64,000 bases of DNA from Symbiodinium natans. Lineage: Eukaryota; Sar; Dinophyceae; Suessiales; Symbiodiniaceae. A program made the position numbers and the translations under genes. Below the pieces are notes generated by a model that saw nothing but the letters and a program-made list of their open reading frames with translations, was not told the origin of the DNA and ran no database searches. The stretch lies in contig CAJNDS010002430.1 of the NCBI GenBank assembly GCA_905221605.1, forward strand, positions 251,520 to 315,519, written 5' to 3'. Positions 9,352-19,345 of the stretch are shown here, piece by piece (within the stretch, counting starts at the first letter, position 1; the number at the start of each line of letters is the position of its first letter).

Positions 9352-12300
9352 GCATCTGGGCAGGATCCAGTCATCCTTCTATGGCTTAGATTCTAAGGCG
9401 GCTCTTTGTTTGGGCCACCGTGCTGCTGATGTTTTGTGTGCTGGCACAGAACGAAGGAGATCATCACACCCGAGATCAACAGGCTGGGGCGAGAGTTGGA
9501 GGTGACCACCGACAACGGCAAGATCTTGGGTTCTTTCGAAGTCATAATTGGTGCCGTCGTGTGGTTCGCACCAAAACCGGACCCAGAAACGGCCGTGAAA
9601 CTGGAAAACTTCTTGAGCAACATCAAGGCTCTGCGCAAGATCACCTCCTTTGCCGGTGCCTTCATACAGGATGGGAGCGTCGGGCTCCGCTTCGAGGATC
9701 CCGCTCAGGCGCAGGCGTACGTAACACGGCACGGAGGCATCCTGGAGCTGGAGCTGGACGGTGTGCCCATGCAGTACAGCTTAGAGCTGGTGGACTTGGG
9801 GGCCGTTCAGGCCCTTGGGGCACCCCAGACTCTCCCTGCTGCGGCCCATGCGGCCCCTCGTGCTCCTCATTCCTACCCGGCCAGTGCAAGTGGCGCCTTC
9901 GGTGGTCCGCGGGCTGCTGTGCCGTGGGCAGTAGAATTATCTCTGTGCAAAGAAAATGTCTGGTAGTGGAAGTTTTGCGTTGCAGGGGGTAGTGCAGATG
10001 TGTGCAGAGTCCGGTTTCGGCCAAGGTTCCCCCCGCTGGCGCGCTCAGTCCTGCCACTGTGCCTGCGGGCATTACGGCCGGTCAACCTCTTGGCCCCTCA
10101 CCTGGCTCACCTGCGTCTGTTGCCTCAGCTGAGAGACGCCCTGCTTTTCAGCGGCCGCCTGGTCTCCCTCCGCCTGCACCTTGGACAGTGCGTGTCTTCA
10201 CTTCTACAGATCATCAGGACATCCCAGTGCAGCCAGGCGATCGCCTAACAGAAGTCTACAGAGCGGCTCGCGAACAAAGTCCCTGTTGTGTCTTGGTTAA
10301 GCTCCCGCACTGTCGAGAGGCCGTATTACCCAGCGACTGCACTTCGTCCTGTGAGCTGCTGGCCGTGATGCCCAGGTCGTTGCCGTTGGTGCTTCCGGCA
10401 CAGTTCCAAGTTGAAATGGTTGATGCGGGCGAGAGGGACATCGATTTTGCCTTGCTGAGGCATTTACTGTGTGAGGAGCTTGGGGACTTCAAATGTGACG
10501 TAAGAGATGGGACAGCATTCTTTGTCCACAGGACGGCCCCCGGCAAGACAGAGCTCGTCGTGCTGAGGTCAGCTGTAGAACGCTTGGATGGCCTCGTGAA
10601 CCACAGGAAGATGTCCTTCTTGAGCGTCGTCGGCAAGCCCCGGGAGGGAAAGAGCACGTTGCTGGAGCTCATGCGCCGGCATTGCAGCGAGTACGACGGA
10701 GGAGCGCTTTTCAAATGCTCCGACGCCACGGAGAAGGCATGCACGAAGGGGCTGTGGGTCTCCATGCAGCCTTTGACGGCCCCTGGTGCCCTGAACAGGG
10801 ACACGGCCCTGCTCTTCCTGGATTCCGAGGGCCTTTTTGCCGAAGACGGCACGGACCCGGACTACTTTGTGCGGCTCTTCACCATCACCTGTGTCCTGTC
10901 CAGTGTCATGATCCTGAACAACAAGATCAGCAACACCGTGGATGAAGGCTTCAAGGCACCCCTGTATCGCCTGGCGGTGCAGTACAAAAGCTTCTTCGAC
11001 AAGAACGAGTGGATCGAAGAGCACAAGCCGAAAGTCCTCTACTTGGCAAGGGACTGGAACTCTCTTCAGAACCTCGAGCAGGACCAAGCGGCGTGGGTTG
11101 AGGCTTCCGACCGGCTGTCCTCCCGAAAGAGCGATATGCGGGACAGCATGCGGTTCATAAGCGACGCCTTCGGGACGGTTTCCTTCGGCACGCTCCCCAG
11201 CCCTGTTCCTGGCGTCAACAAGGAGGATGTTGTGTCCAAGGTCCTTGAAGTAGGCTTCCGGGACAAGCTGGGTGCAATCCTTGCAAAGCACGTCTGGCCA
11301 AACTTGTCCCCCAAGCAGTTCGAGTCGGACGGCAGAACTTGCTTCCTGAAGGGCTCCGAGCAGTTGCTGGAGCTTCTGCAAGACACAGTCAAGGCCGTTT
11401 CGACAGAAAGCCTGCCGTGGCACGCAACGCTGCACAAAGTCAGGGAGAAGGCGGCGCTGGAATGGCTGTGTGGCGAGGTGCAGAAGCTGGCTGCAGAGCT
11501 CGAACAGCAGTTCAACTATGTGGATGCACGAGCCAGATCCGACCCCATCGCTCTGAAGGACTTGGCACAGCGCGCCCGGCATGCCCAGCTGGAGGTCTTC
11601 GACGAGACGCGGGGCCGCGGCAGCGCGAGCGAGCCGCAGGGTCCCCGCCTGAGGGTGTCCGGTCCACTCGAGAAGCTTCGGAGCTTCCTCGGGGACCTTC
11701 GCATCGAGGCTGTCCAGAGCCTTGGCGCTGCCTCCAGGACATTTTTGCGTCAAGCTTGGGGCTGACGGTCAAAGTGTCATAATGAAGACTTGGTCAAGCC
11801 CCGCAACGAGACACACACCGAGGATCGTGCCCTTGAAGATCCAGGACCTCCTGCGCCAGATCGCCGAAGGCCGCGAGGGGCTCGCGCAGCCTGCTGAGAC
11901 GGAGCTGGCGCCGCTGGGCTACTCGCCGCAAGCCGCGGCGCCTTGACACACGCATGGAATTGTGAATTGTGTGCCAAAGTTGGTCTATCCGGTCGGACAT
12001 TGGGTTTGTTCGGCCAGGGTCATGCCAGCCCTGTCATGCCCTAGCAGGAACGGATCCTCGCAGGGCGAGCATCCTGCCTTCGGGTTGCAGATGTAGCAAA
12101 CTCCCAAAAAGACATAGAAGAAGCGTCTGGCACAGGCCCAGGTTACCATTGTCCTTTATTTCCTGTTCTACAAGGAATCAAGCTCTCATCTGCATGTTTG
12201 CTTGTGGATCCCGAGATGCACGCTGAACCGGTGGGTGCCCCTCATCACCTCTTCTCGTCTTCTAGTCGTCTAGGCCTCCCTTGGGGTTTGTTTTGCAACG

Positions 12301-15300
12301 AAAGGTTTTTGCTGCCCGCAGAATGCTTCTTTGAATCATTAAAATTCAGAGAGATGGTCTTGTGCATATTTTTCCAACAAGTTCTTGTACAGGACAGACG
12401 TAACGGCATCACGCTCACACGGGCACACGTTTGTCAATGGGGCATTGGTTCGCCCAGGCTGCCTCCTTGGACTCTGCATTTGACAAGCAGACGAAAACGC
12501 TGGTTGTGGCAGCGAGGGATCTTGGCCAATCCTGCGTGGGCAGAGAGATTCAGTGCCTTGATCTTGTCATCGTTTCGGGTGTCAAGAGTTAATCAAGCTT
12601 CGCTCGATCTTATCGCGCATTCTCCAGGACAGGAGAGCAACTTGAAAAGGCACAGATGCTTTCGGTAGCAATAGCACTGCCAACAAATGACCTTACCACA
12701 AGTAATTGCCAGTATCTGCAGGTGCATTCGGCAAGTCTTCGACGAAGGGGCCAAGCGTGCGACAAGTCCTGAGGAGTTGCAAAAACTTCTGGAGGAGAAG
12801 CATCAGCTCCTTCATTCACTGTCCGAAGTTTATGGCTTCGCGAGCGACTGGACGGCAGCAGAGTTGGACCTGGATAAAGCCAGGGATCAGATCCTTGCCC
12901 AACCTTCTGCAACGGTGCAGAAAGAGGTCTATCGGGCATTTCGTCGTAAGCTTAGAGCCTCTGCCTCACAAGAAGCTACCTGGGAGGAGGCCCTGAAACA
13001 GTCAAGCGGCGAGCAGCTCTTTTCAATGACTATGTCCGCCCAAGAGAAGCTGGGTCTCTGTTAGGCCCCTGTATAAGGAGCTTTTCCGTTCGAGGTGGTG
13101 AAGGGCTTCATATTCCTACCGTAACATAAGCCTCTAAATCACGTCTGCGCTTCTTGGCGTGGGATTGGAAGGGAGAGAAAGCTGGTAGCCAAGGAAGGAG
13201 CTACTCAAGAGCTTCCTGGTTGACCACATCTTTCCTTCCGAAGAGCTGCCAAAGCTCTGCCGGCATGTGCCGGAGGAGGTTCTCACAGCTTGGCTGTCGA
13301 AGGACATCGAAGAGTGTGAAGCTGCCTTGTGTCAGGAGAGGCGCCGGAGGCTCCAGAAAGAGCTGCTTCGCCTGGTGGCACGCTTCAAAGTGGAGAGCAG
13401 CGTGATCGTGGAAGTCTGCCAAGACTTTCTCCAACCTGGCCGAAACCCCAGCCGGCAGGTTTTGGGGCAGCTGCTCAGGACGGCCCTGCAAGCCCACTGC
13501 GCCAGGGTGCAGCTGGACTTCCTGCCCTGCATCGAGGAGACGCAGAAGCTGGTGCAGCAAGATCCGCCCAAGCCAGAGGAGCTGGGCACCAGCTATGCCG
13601 AGACGGCGTCTCGGTCGCAAGAGCTGCCTCTCCCCCGATCCCCCGACCTGCACAGCCCGGTAAAGAGAGACTTCTTTGTTTTCTGAGAAGCTGCGTGCGT
13701 TCTCCTTTTTGTTCGCACCCTTCCGGGGCGCCTCGAGGTCACGGCCGCGCTCTGCGTGGAAGCGTGGCAGGACCTGGACGCTGCAGGCTTCGGTGACTAC
13801 CAGCTGGCTGTCTTCACCGAGGACAAGGAGAAGCTGAAGAAGATGATCAAGGCCCCAAGCTTCTGTTGCGTGAGCAGGGCAGGGGGGGGGATGAGGGCCC
13901 TATAGAAAACCTTTAAGGGGTTTTCTTGGGTCATTCCCCCATTCCCTGCTAACCAACAGTAAGGTTTAGGAGAGCACCTCCCTTGGGTTTCTGCACATCT
14001 CTGTGCTTAAGAATGCTCCTCTGCGAAGCCCTGCTAGGATTTCGGAGTTCGCAGTTTCCACGTGCAGGGTTTGGAAACATCCGGCGCCAGCTTCAAGGTC
14101 ATTTTAAATTCGGAGGGGGACCTCTTGAAGCTTGTGAGAATGAGGAACGTCAAGATGTTCCAGCAACTTGGCGTTTGGCTGCCCAGCGCCCGGTGGGCAT
14201 CCAGGTACTACGAGAAGGCCCTACAAAGCTGGGAGCGGCATGTCTTAACCTCCAGCAGAAACAACGACCTCATACAGTACAAGGACAGCTTTGAGGAGGT
14301 GGCCAGAGGCTACGACTCGGGCGATGTCTTCCATGCGGGGGGTGAGGAGATCTCAGTTCGGTCTCGCTTTAGCCTCGTTCTTTACCCATTCCCGGCGTAC
14401 GCGGCAGTGGCGGCCCGTGAAGTTGAGATTGCGGACGGTGTGCAAGTCCTCTCCCTGGCGATTGTTGGGCCATCTGACTGCCAGATGGCGATCGCTTGGG
14501 TGGAGGCAAGCAGACACTGGGCCTTCGTTGGGGGATTTGTGTTCGGGGTTGATAGTCACGTGCTGCTGGCTAACTAGACTCTCTCTCGCTCTCTCTCTCT
14601 CCCTCTCTCTATTTCTCTGCCAGTCTCTTTACACACAGCAGTTGCCTTTCTTTTCAGTTTGGTGTCAGATGATCCAAGGAGATGTGAAGAATATTTTCCA
14701 GCGACCCATTCTGTGGATGGTCTCTTGCAGAGAACAGAAGGTCTCCGTAGTGGCGATGGCCAAGAGTGCGGAGTGGGTTTGGTCTTCAGACCCACCAGCT
14801 GACGTGCAGTCTGCATGGGACGAGGCGGGCGCGGGAGTTTCCAGAAGGTAGGGGCCCCCAGCGTCCGATGTCCAATATCACCGGCGATCAGAACGGCTCA
14901 CACCTCCTATTCCTACCTTCCTACTCTAAACCCTGAACATCCCTGAGCCCGAAACCCTGAGCCTGAAACGCTGAACCCTAAAGCCTAAACCCTAAACCCT
15001 AAACCCTAAACCCTAAACCCTGAACCCTAAATCCTAAACCCTTCGCAGAAGTACCTCCTTGAGATGAGGAGCAGAGGCTCGATGCTGAGAAAGCGGCGGA
15101 GCAGCGTCGACTCGAAGTGGAGAAGGAGAAGGCGCGACACGCTGCTTTTAGGGTTTAGGGTTCAGGGTTTAGGGTTTAGGGTTCAGGGTTCAGGGTTTAG
15201 GGTTCAGGGTTTAGGGTTCAGGGTTTAGGGTTTCGGGCTAGGGTCTTCCACTGTTGAACGTTGTCGAGGCCTTGGGCCTTGTTGAGGGGGGCTTCTGCAG

Positions 15301-16157
15301 TCTTCCTTAGGCAGGTATGCATCCAAGAGCGATTGCATGCACTTTCTTTCAGAGCCCCGCATGGATTTTGGTAACAAGGCGTATTTTCTTTCTCGGAGCT
15401 CAAGTACCTGAAGCCTGGAGCCTGAAGCCTGAAGCCTGAAGCCCTGCTGGGAGTGTACGGGGCCAAGACATGGGGACCCCAGGTCAGAATCTGTTTCTTT
15501 GAATTTTCCTTGCGAAATCTTCGTTTGGACACGCCCTGAACCTTTCAAACCGGAAAAACCGTCGTCCTGCTTCGGCGAAGGAGGCGAAGGCTGCCAGTGA
15601 GGCAGAAGAGGCTGACGGTATAGCCAGTCTCGATTTTGGGGCTTCGGGTGTGGCCATGGTTTTGTGTGCCAGAATGATTTAAAGGTACCGGTGTTTTCGG
15701 CCCTGGCGAGGAAGATCCTGTCCATCGCTTCTCCTTCCTTATTTCTTGCTGGGACTTATTGGGTGTGTTTCTGATCAGCTCTCAAATGCTGGTTGGCCTT
15801 GTTGGGGTTTTAGGGTTCGGGTTTGGGATTTAAGGTTACCTTTGCCGACAGATAAACCACGCCCCGCTTAGTCTGTTTCCGGGCTTCTCGTCATTCCTCG
15901 CAGCCTCCAGCTTCTTTCAAGCAGCGGTTGAAAGACCATCGACAGGCACGAGAGGCTGCTGATGCTCCTCGAGACTATTGAAGTAGGTAAGCAATGTCTT
16001 CTAAATCAGAGGCTCGCATGAGCCTTCTCCGCCGGGTTTCAATGATTCGGTGGAAGCAAGCTTGTGCAGTCCTTCCAGGAGGTTGCCCACTTCAAAACTG
16101 CCTGGCTTGGTGACTTGCCTTGCGCATTCTTGGGCCAATTCCGGCCTCCGCCCCCCG

Positions 16158-16190
<33 letters not shown>

Positions 16191-17016
16191 CCCCCCCCCC
16201 TCCTCCCCCGGATCTAAACTCCCACTGAGCTGTAGCACGGCACGTCTTCGTCGTTAGGGATATTATTGGCGATAAAAGAACAAGAATTTTATGCAATGTT
16301 GTTGATCGCAAAACAAGTCTTCGCAAAAGTCAGTATCGCACAAGAAGTGGCCAACATTCCTTCAGTTTCGAGAAGGCTGAACTTTTCTCAACATGTTGTC
16401 TTCACAGAGTGTTTTGGCTGAACCTGGCCTGTCGCAAGAATGTGCTGTGTGACAGCTTCGCTAGGCGTGCTCATCTAGGTGTTTCGATGCTGAGGGTTCT
16501 CCTTCCACAAGCCTTCGCGATACTGTGCGCCTGCATGCCGCCAGCCCATCCTGGCCCAGAATGTCTGTTAGGCAAAGCTGGTTCAGTAAAATGTTGTTTC
16601 GCGAACCTCGCCTTTCGCAAAACGAGTTTTTTCGAGTGTGCTGTTGTTGTCAAAATGGCCGCGAGTAGAAAAGGTGTAGCGCAGGAAGATTTCCGCAGTT
16701 TGCTTAAACATGTTGTTTGGTGAAGTATGTTTCCTGTAATGTCCAAGACAAGCCACACGCCAGAATTCCCAAGAGACTCCCAGCAGGGAGGCAGAAAGCA
16801 TGTAAACCCTAATCCCTGAACCCGAAACCCTAAACCTGAAACGCTGAACCCTAAAGCCTAAACCCTAAACCCTAGACCCTAAACCCTAAACCCTGAACCC
16901 TAAATCCTAAACCCTAAACCCTAAACCAGAACCCTAAGCCCCAAAGCCTCCTTCAGGAAGAGCGGCGGCGCGCCGAAGAGGCTGCTGCTGCGGCCGAGGC
17001 CGCTTTGGCGACGGAG
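9256..17016 (+). CDS. GBP1: GBP-like large GTPase gene (multi-exon span)
   Basis: This gene model is built from exons shared with GBP2 and GBP3. In order they encode: a short acidic exon, an unassigned N-terminal domain, a GB1/RHD3-type GTPase domain, a KIQDL helix exon, a helical middle region in two exons, an unassigned conserved C-terminal domain, and coiled-coil mini-exons. GBPs are dynamin-related GTPases, usually of 560-640 residues, that oligomerise on membranes or pathogens. This protein is longer at both ends. The true start is not visible. The 3' limit is uncertain, and exons at 17.6-19.4 kb may belong here or to PARG-A. Compared with its paralogues it lacks the intron that splits GBP2 at 35.68 kb. 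Confidence 0.75.
9457..9925 (+). CDS. GBP1 exon: N-terminal domain before the GTPase
   Basis: It begins after acgaag with EIITPEINRLGRELEV. It continues through a segment rich in alternating hydrophobic residues and a block FIQDGSVGLRFEDPAQAQAYV, which is matched in GBP2 by FTQDGGVGIRFEDMAQAKAYV. The fold is not recognised; the last block looks like a small alpha/beta module. A Pro/Ala-rich linker follows, and the donor lies in the linker near 9900-9930. GBP3 has no clear equivalent. Confidence 0.7.
10008..11765 (+). CDS. GBP1 main exon: GB1/RHD3-type GTPase domain
   Basis: This large uninterrupted exon starts with a Pro/Ala linker, then a beta-rich module (VRVFTSTDHQDIPVQPGD) and the GTPase. 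Counting from 10002, the P-loop VVGKPREGKSTLLEL is at about residues 210-222, the switch Thr lies in KACTKGLWVSMQP, the DxEG motif is LFLDSEGLF near residue 274, and the base-recognition RD motif is LARDWN near residue 350. The RD motif in place of NKxD marks the GBP/atlastin class. Helices follow (EQQFNYVDARA, GPLEKLRSFLGDL). An in-frame TGA closes the frame at 11763-11765, so the real donor lies just before it. Most of this exon is near-identical to GBP2. Confidence 0.87.
   Translation, partial: SPVSAKVPPAGALSPATVPAGITAGQPLGPSPGSPASVASAERRPAFQRPPGLPPPAPWTVRVFTSTDHQDIPVQPGDRLTEVYRAAREQSPCCVLVKLPHCREAVLPSDCTSSCELLAVMPRSLPLVLPAQFQVEMVDAGERDIDFALLRHLLCEELGDFKCDVRDGTAFFVHRTAPGKTELVVLRSAVERLDGLVNHRKMSFLSVVGKPREGKSTLLELMRRHCSEYDGGALFKCSDATEKACTKGLWVSMQPLTAPGALNRDTALLFLDSEGLFAEDGTDPDYFVRLFTITCVLSSVMILNNKISNTVDEGFKAPLYRLAVQYKSFFDKNEWIEEHKPKVLYLARDWNSLQNLEQDQAAWVEASDRLSSRKSDMRDSMRFISDAFGTVSFGTLPSPVPGVNKEDVVSKVLEVGFRDKLGAILAKHVWPNLSPKQFESDGRTCFLKGSEQLLELLQDTVKAVSTESLPWHATLHKVREKAALEWLCGEVQKLAAELEQQFNYVDARARSDPIALKDLAQRARHAQLEVFDETRGRGSASEPQGPRLRVSGPLEKLRSFLGDLRIEAVQSLGAASRTFLRQAWG
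11826..11946 (+). CDS. GBP1 exon: KIQDL helix segment
   Basis: The frame reads RIVPLKIQDLLRQIAEGREGL, then LAPLGYSPQAAAP and a stop. GBP2 carries the same at 33548-33680 and GBP3 a diverged form, ARILPFKIQDLTQQI, at 54135-54200. The acceptor is uncertain (cgag|g near 11825). It is probably part of the helical domain after the G domain. Confidence 0.6.
11950..12721. other. GBP1 intron region
   Basis: No exon is supported here. The ADRLKAALDKH exon of GBP2 (33970) and its GBP3 counterpart (54565) have no recognisable match, so GBP1 appears to lack it. Confidence 0.45.
12722..13058 (+). CDS. GBP1 exon: helical middle domain, part 1
   Basis: It starts after ctgcag with CIRQVFDEGAKRATSPEEL, in register with YLLQGFDAAAQKATHAEAL (GBP2) and YRLNAFEAAARKVERADAL (GBP3). 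All three share the same acceptor phase. It continues with VQKEVYRAFRRKL and WEEALKQSSGEQLF. The donor may be the GC in GAGAA|GCTGGG; GBP2 has no intron here. Confidence 0.8.
13194..13659 (+). CDS. GBP1 exon: helical middle domain, part 2
   Basis: It begins after gccaag with KELLKSFLVDHIFPSEELP, which lines up residue by residue with GBP2 (AIHGLLQDYVFPRTDLP). It runs through CQDFLQPGRNPSRQVLGQLL and LPCIEETQKLVQQ to the donor CCCG|GTAAAG at 13660. The sequence is strongly helical, as expected for the middle and effector bundle of GBPs. Confidence 0.82.
13738..13869 (+). CDS. GBP1 exon: VTAALCVEAW...DYQLAV segment
   Basis: It starts after ctcgag and ends at TTCTGTTGC|GTGAGC, both in phase 0. 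GBP2 splits the same segment with an intron after DYQ (35682/35973). GBP3 has it at 56257-56370 (FRGYQLAVPTERLDQL). Short alpha-beta unit, family unknown. Confidence 0.78.
14068..14505 (+). CDS. GBP1 exon: conserved C-terminal domain, part 1
   Basis: It starts after gtgcag with GLETSGASFKVILNSEGDLL. It includes FQQLGVWLPSARWASRYYEKA, LIQYKDSFEEV, VFHAGGEEISVRSRFSLVLYP and MAIAWVE. All blocks recur in GBP2 (36214-36837, one exon) and GBP3 (split by introns). The end at GTGGAG|GCAAGC implies a GC-AG intron. The domain is not assigned to a family; the repeated W and RFxLVLxP pattern suggests a compact beta-rich fold. Confidence 0.8.
14578..14625 (+). repeat. CT microsatellite inside a GBP1 intron
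   Basis: Runs of ctctctc interrupted by cgct and ccct, within the GC-AG intron 14506-14668. Confidence 0.85.
14669..14847 (+). CDS. GBP1 exon: conserved C-terminal domain, part 2
   Basis: It starts after gtgtcag with MIQGDVKNIFQRPILWMVS and ends with VVAMAKSAEWVWSSDPPADV, then SAWDEAG. GBP2 matches with IVMAKTDDWIWSMDPPADM. The donor is AGAAG|GTAGGG at 14848. This closes the unassigned C-terminal domain. Confidence 0.8.
14964..15046. repeat. CCCTAAA array in GBP1 intron
   Basis: Heptamer units, some with T-to-G changes, in CCCTAAA orientation on the + strand. Confidence 0.85.
15061..15148 (+). CDS. GBP1 coiled-coil mini-exon (likely)
   Basis: One frame reads DEEQRLDAEKAAEQRRLEVE, then KEKARHAAF, a charged heptad-like coiled coil. 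A second frame is also open, so the phase with the preceding exon is unsettled. Confidence 0.5.
15148..15238. repeat. TTTAGGG/TTCAGGG array
   Basis: About twelve heptamers in the opposite orientation to 14964-15046, so the two arrays flank the likely mini-exon as inverted arms. Confidence 0.88.
15239..16148. other. Unassigned GBP1 intron or spacer
   Basis: A short RQAREAADAPRD-like mini-exon may lie near 15935-15980. There is a small ctgaagcctgaagcc repeat near 15410-15440. Nothing else is recognised. Confidence 0.4.
16149..16208. repeat. Long poly(C) tract
   Basis: About 60 bases of almost pure C with a few G and T. Glycine-rich reading frames on the minus strand are translations of this tract. 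Confidence 0.9.
16803..16935. repeat. Degenerate CCCTAAA array
   Basis: Heptamers with CCCGAAA, CCTGAAA and CCCTAGA variants, ending just before the mini-exon at 16957. Confidence 0.85.
16957..17016 (+). CDS. GBP1 coiled-coil mini-exon EERRRAEEAAAAAEAALATE
   Basis: A 60-base exon, divisible by 3, bounded by ccttcag and GAG|GTGCTT. The sequence is an Ala/Glu/Arg coiled coil that closely resembles the amplified 54-base mini-exons of GBP3. Confidence 0.7.
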
Positions 17017-17059
17017 GTGCTTTGTGTTCCACCCCTAACAGGATGGCACATGGGCAAGA

Positions 17060-17165
17060 CCCTAAACCCTAAACCCTAAACCCTAAACCCTAAACCCTAA
17101 ACCCTAAACCCTAAACCCTAAACCCTAAACCCTAAACCCGAAACCCTAAACCCGAAACCCGAAAG
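17060..17165. repeat. CCCTAAA array
   Basis: About 15 heptamers, the last few CCCGAAA. Confidence 0.9.
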
Positions 17166-18984
17166 AATTCTCCTTAAAAGGAGGGTCCCGACGAAAAAGG
17201 AAACCCATGTTGGGCCCGTACAAGGAGACATTTGGAACGACTACCCTCTGTACAGCTTCGAGAAAAGTTGGATATCTCCTGACCCCTGCACCCACCCAAG
17301 CGCAATAACTCATGATGGCCCCCTGTTCCGGAAGTTCTGAGTGGTCCTACTTTTCACAACTGTGAAGCCAAAGGCACAGAGCGCGAGCACCAGGAACATT
17401 CAGGATCCTTGTTATGACAAGGAAGGTACCGAAACAATTCTTTTAAATGTGGTGGTATTGGCCCGTACGAAAACCCCCCGTAATGGTAAGTAGTCTTTTG
17501 GCGGGCTTCTCGACGAAAAAAACAATTCTTGAAATGTGGAGGTATTAGTTAAACAGGTGCTCGGATTATGTTGGCTCACAGGTCCCCTAAATCCTAAACC
17601 CTACACCCTTAACCCTCAATGCCGGCAAGCCTGCAATCTTGACAGCCAGCAGTCGCGAGGCTGCGGCTTCAGCTTCTGCTGCGGCTCAGGATGATGAGGC
17701 TGCAGAATTTGGCACTCGGCAAGCTGGAGAGCTGAGAGGACGTGTCATGCAACTTCCCAAAGTGTCGCTTTCTCCACAGCAACACTGACATGAACTGACT
17801 TCGAGATCTTCTGATCACATCAAGCAGGTGGCAGCTTCTGTTCCTGCCACAGTGCCGTGGCTGATGGAAGAGGTTGCGACATCACTTACAAAAGCGGCTG
17901 AAGCATGCCTGCATGGCAGGCCCTGTTTGTGCTGATGACATCATAGCAACATGTCGCTCACCAAGACCATCGAAGCAGGTTCGGACGCATTGGAGGTGTC
18001 ATGGACAAGGGCCCGAACAACGTCTTACACCTACTCGCACAACGCACAGATACCCCAAACTTCCCCCAACCCCTAAACTCCCTAAGCCCTTAAGCACGTC
18101 AATGCGGGCCCAAGGTCGACCTGCCAGTTGCCACGCCGGGCTCCGAGGTTGTGGCTCCGGAGACTGGGCTTCATGGTTAGCTTCCCCAGAAGCACTCCGG
18201 GTACGTAGGACTGCTCGCATTAAGAATACGGATCCTGATGTTCAGGATGCTGCGCCCAAGAAGGGATCAGTGTTTTGTAGAGCTTTGCCCGAATGGAGGA
18301 GTTGCATCCTGGCCTCTATCAAGATCATGGTTTGGGTACCTGCCTCTCTCACAGAGACAACCCACCTAGAAGAGAAGGTGCACTCGATGGTCTCCTGTTA
18401 CGGAAGGAGTTTGAGGCTCGAGGGTTGAGTGGAGGTAAGCCGCAAAAGTGAATGACTGACCAGCTGCCTTTTCCCAAGAGAAGGGCGTGACTTGGTGCCT
18501 TCCCAAAGATCGGAGACCTTATTTGCAAAAAGGGTTTGGGGTTTAAGGTCTAGGGTGTAATTTCGGTAGCTTCGGCAACACAAGTCGTTGTTGCAGAGTG
18601 CTCCAGGATGCTGGCCCATCCGCACCGGGGGCAGATGAGCCGGAAGTGCCAGGCGGGGCAGAAGAATGTTGCCCAAGTAGGGCCCAAACAGTGCAAGACC
18701 TCTTCAAAAGCTTTTTCAAGAGCATTCTGGGAGCACTCCAGACCCCGAGCAGCACACCAAGACCTCTTTATACAAGCACTCCAAGACCACTCCAAGACCA
18801 CTTCAAGAGCACACGAAGGAGCACAAAAGAGGCGACAGCTCTGCACGAGGAGCATGTGCACGGGACCCAAGCCGAGGGCGCCATTTGCAACACGAAATGA
18901 GAATCCCGTTAGAAACGCGAGCAAGAAGCCAGCCCATCTAGATGTCCAGACATGTGAGTGAGAGCTGTCTGATCCCGCTCAGTT
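17166..18984. other. Region between GBP1 and PARG-A
   Basis: No family is recognised. Possible small exons are a SSREAAASASAAAQDDEAA frame near 17648-17710 and an ASVPATVPWLMEEVATSLTK frame near 17829-17890. A short repeat, aacaattctt..aaatgtgg.ggtatt, occurs at 17432 and 17521. Degenerate caagaccactccaagacca repeats lie at 18750-18830. Confidence 0.4.
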
Positions 18985-18987
18985 GTG

Positions 18988-19125
18988 ATGAGCCTGTTCG
19001 AGAAGATGTTCCAAGACGACGAGATGTTTGATGAACTGAAGCAAAATTCCGTCAGCGACATCCTAAACAAAGAGGCCGTGCACCAAGTGCTTGAACTCAG
19101 CCAGGACAGTGCCGTGCATGCTGGT
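18988..19125 (+). CDS. Unassigned exon, acidic helical
   Basis: The frame reads SLFEKMFQDDEMFDELKQNS, then VSDILNKEAVHQVLELSQD. It looks amphipathic helical. It lies upstream of the PARG-A catalytic exons and could be the end of GBP1 or the start of PARG-A. No family is recognised. Confidence 0.4.
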
Positions 19126-19245
19126 GCCGAACTGACATCGCGGGATGTGCATCCTCAGCGTGCCCGTGTCATGTTCACGTTTTCTGTGCTGCAGCATGTG
19201 CAGCCCCTTAAAGCCTTTGTGCTGAAGTTCTAAACCTCTTTGCAG

Positions 19246-19345
19246 GATCTCGCGGAGTGCCCTCCCAGCGAATGGTGCCCAAAGCTGTACCAGCAGAAGT
19301 TCGACGAAGTCAAAGATCTGCCGCTACCGCCAGGCTACAAGGACC
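19246..19345 (+). CDS. Unassigned exon DLAECPPSEWCPKLYQQ
   Basis: It starts after tttgcag with DLAECPPSEWCPKLYQQKF and continues EVKDLPLPPGYKD. The acceptor follows the window's AG|G rule. Family unknown; probably linked to PARG-A. Confidence 0.45.

Noticed and set aside
10569-11753. Long open frame on the minus strand across the GBP1 GTPase exon (also 32243-33013 and 51600-52535)
   Set aside because: Antisense of a strongly conserved coding exon; the GTPase motifs are on the + strand and the same shadow appears in all three copies.
16039-16326. Glycine-rich protein on the minus strand
   Set aside because: Translation of a poly(C) tract.
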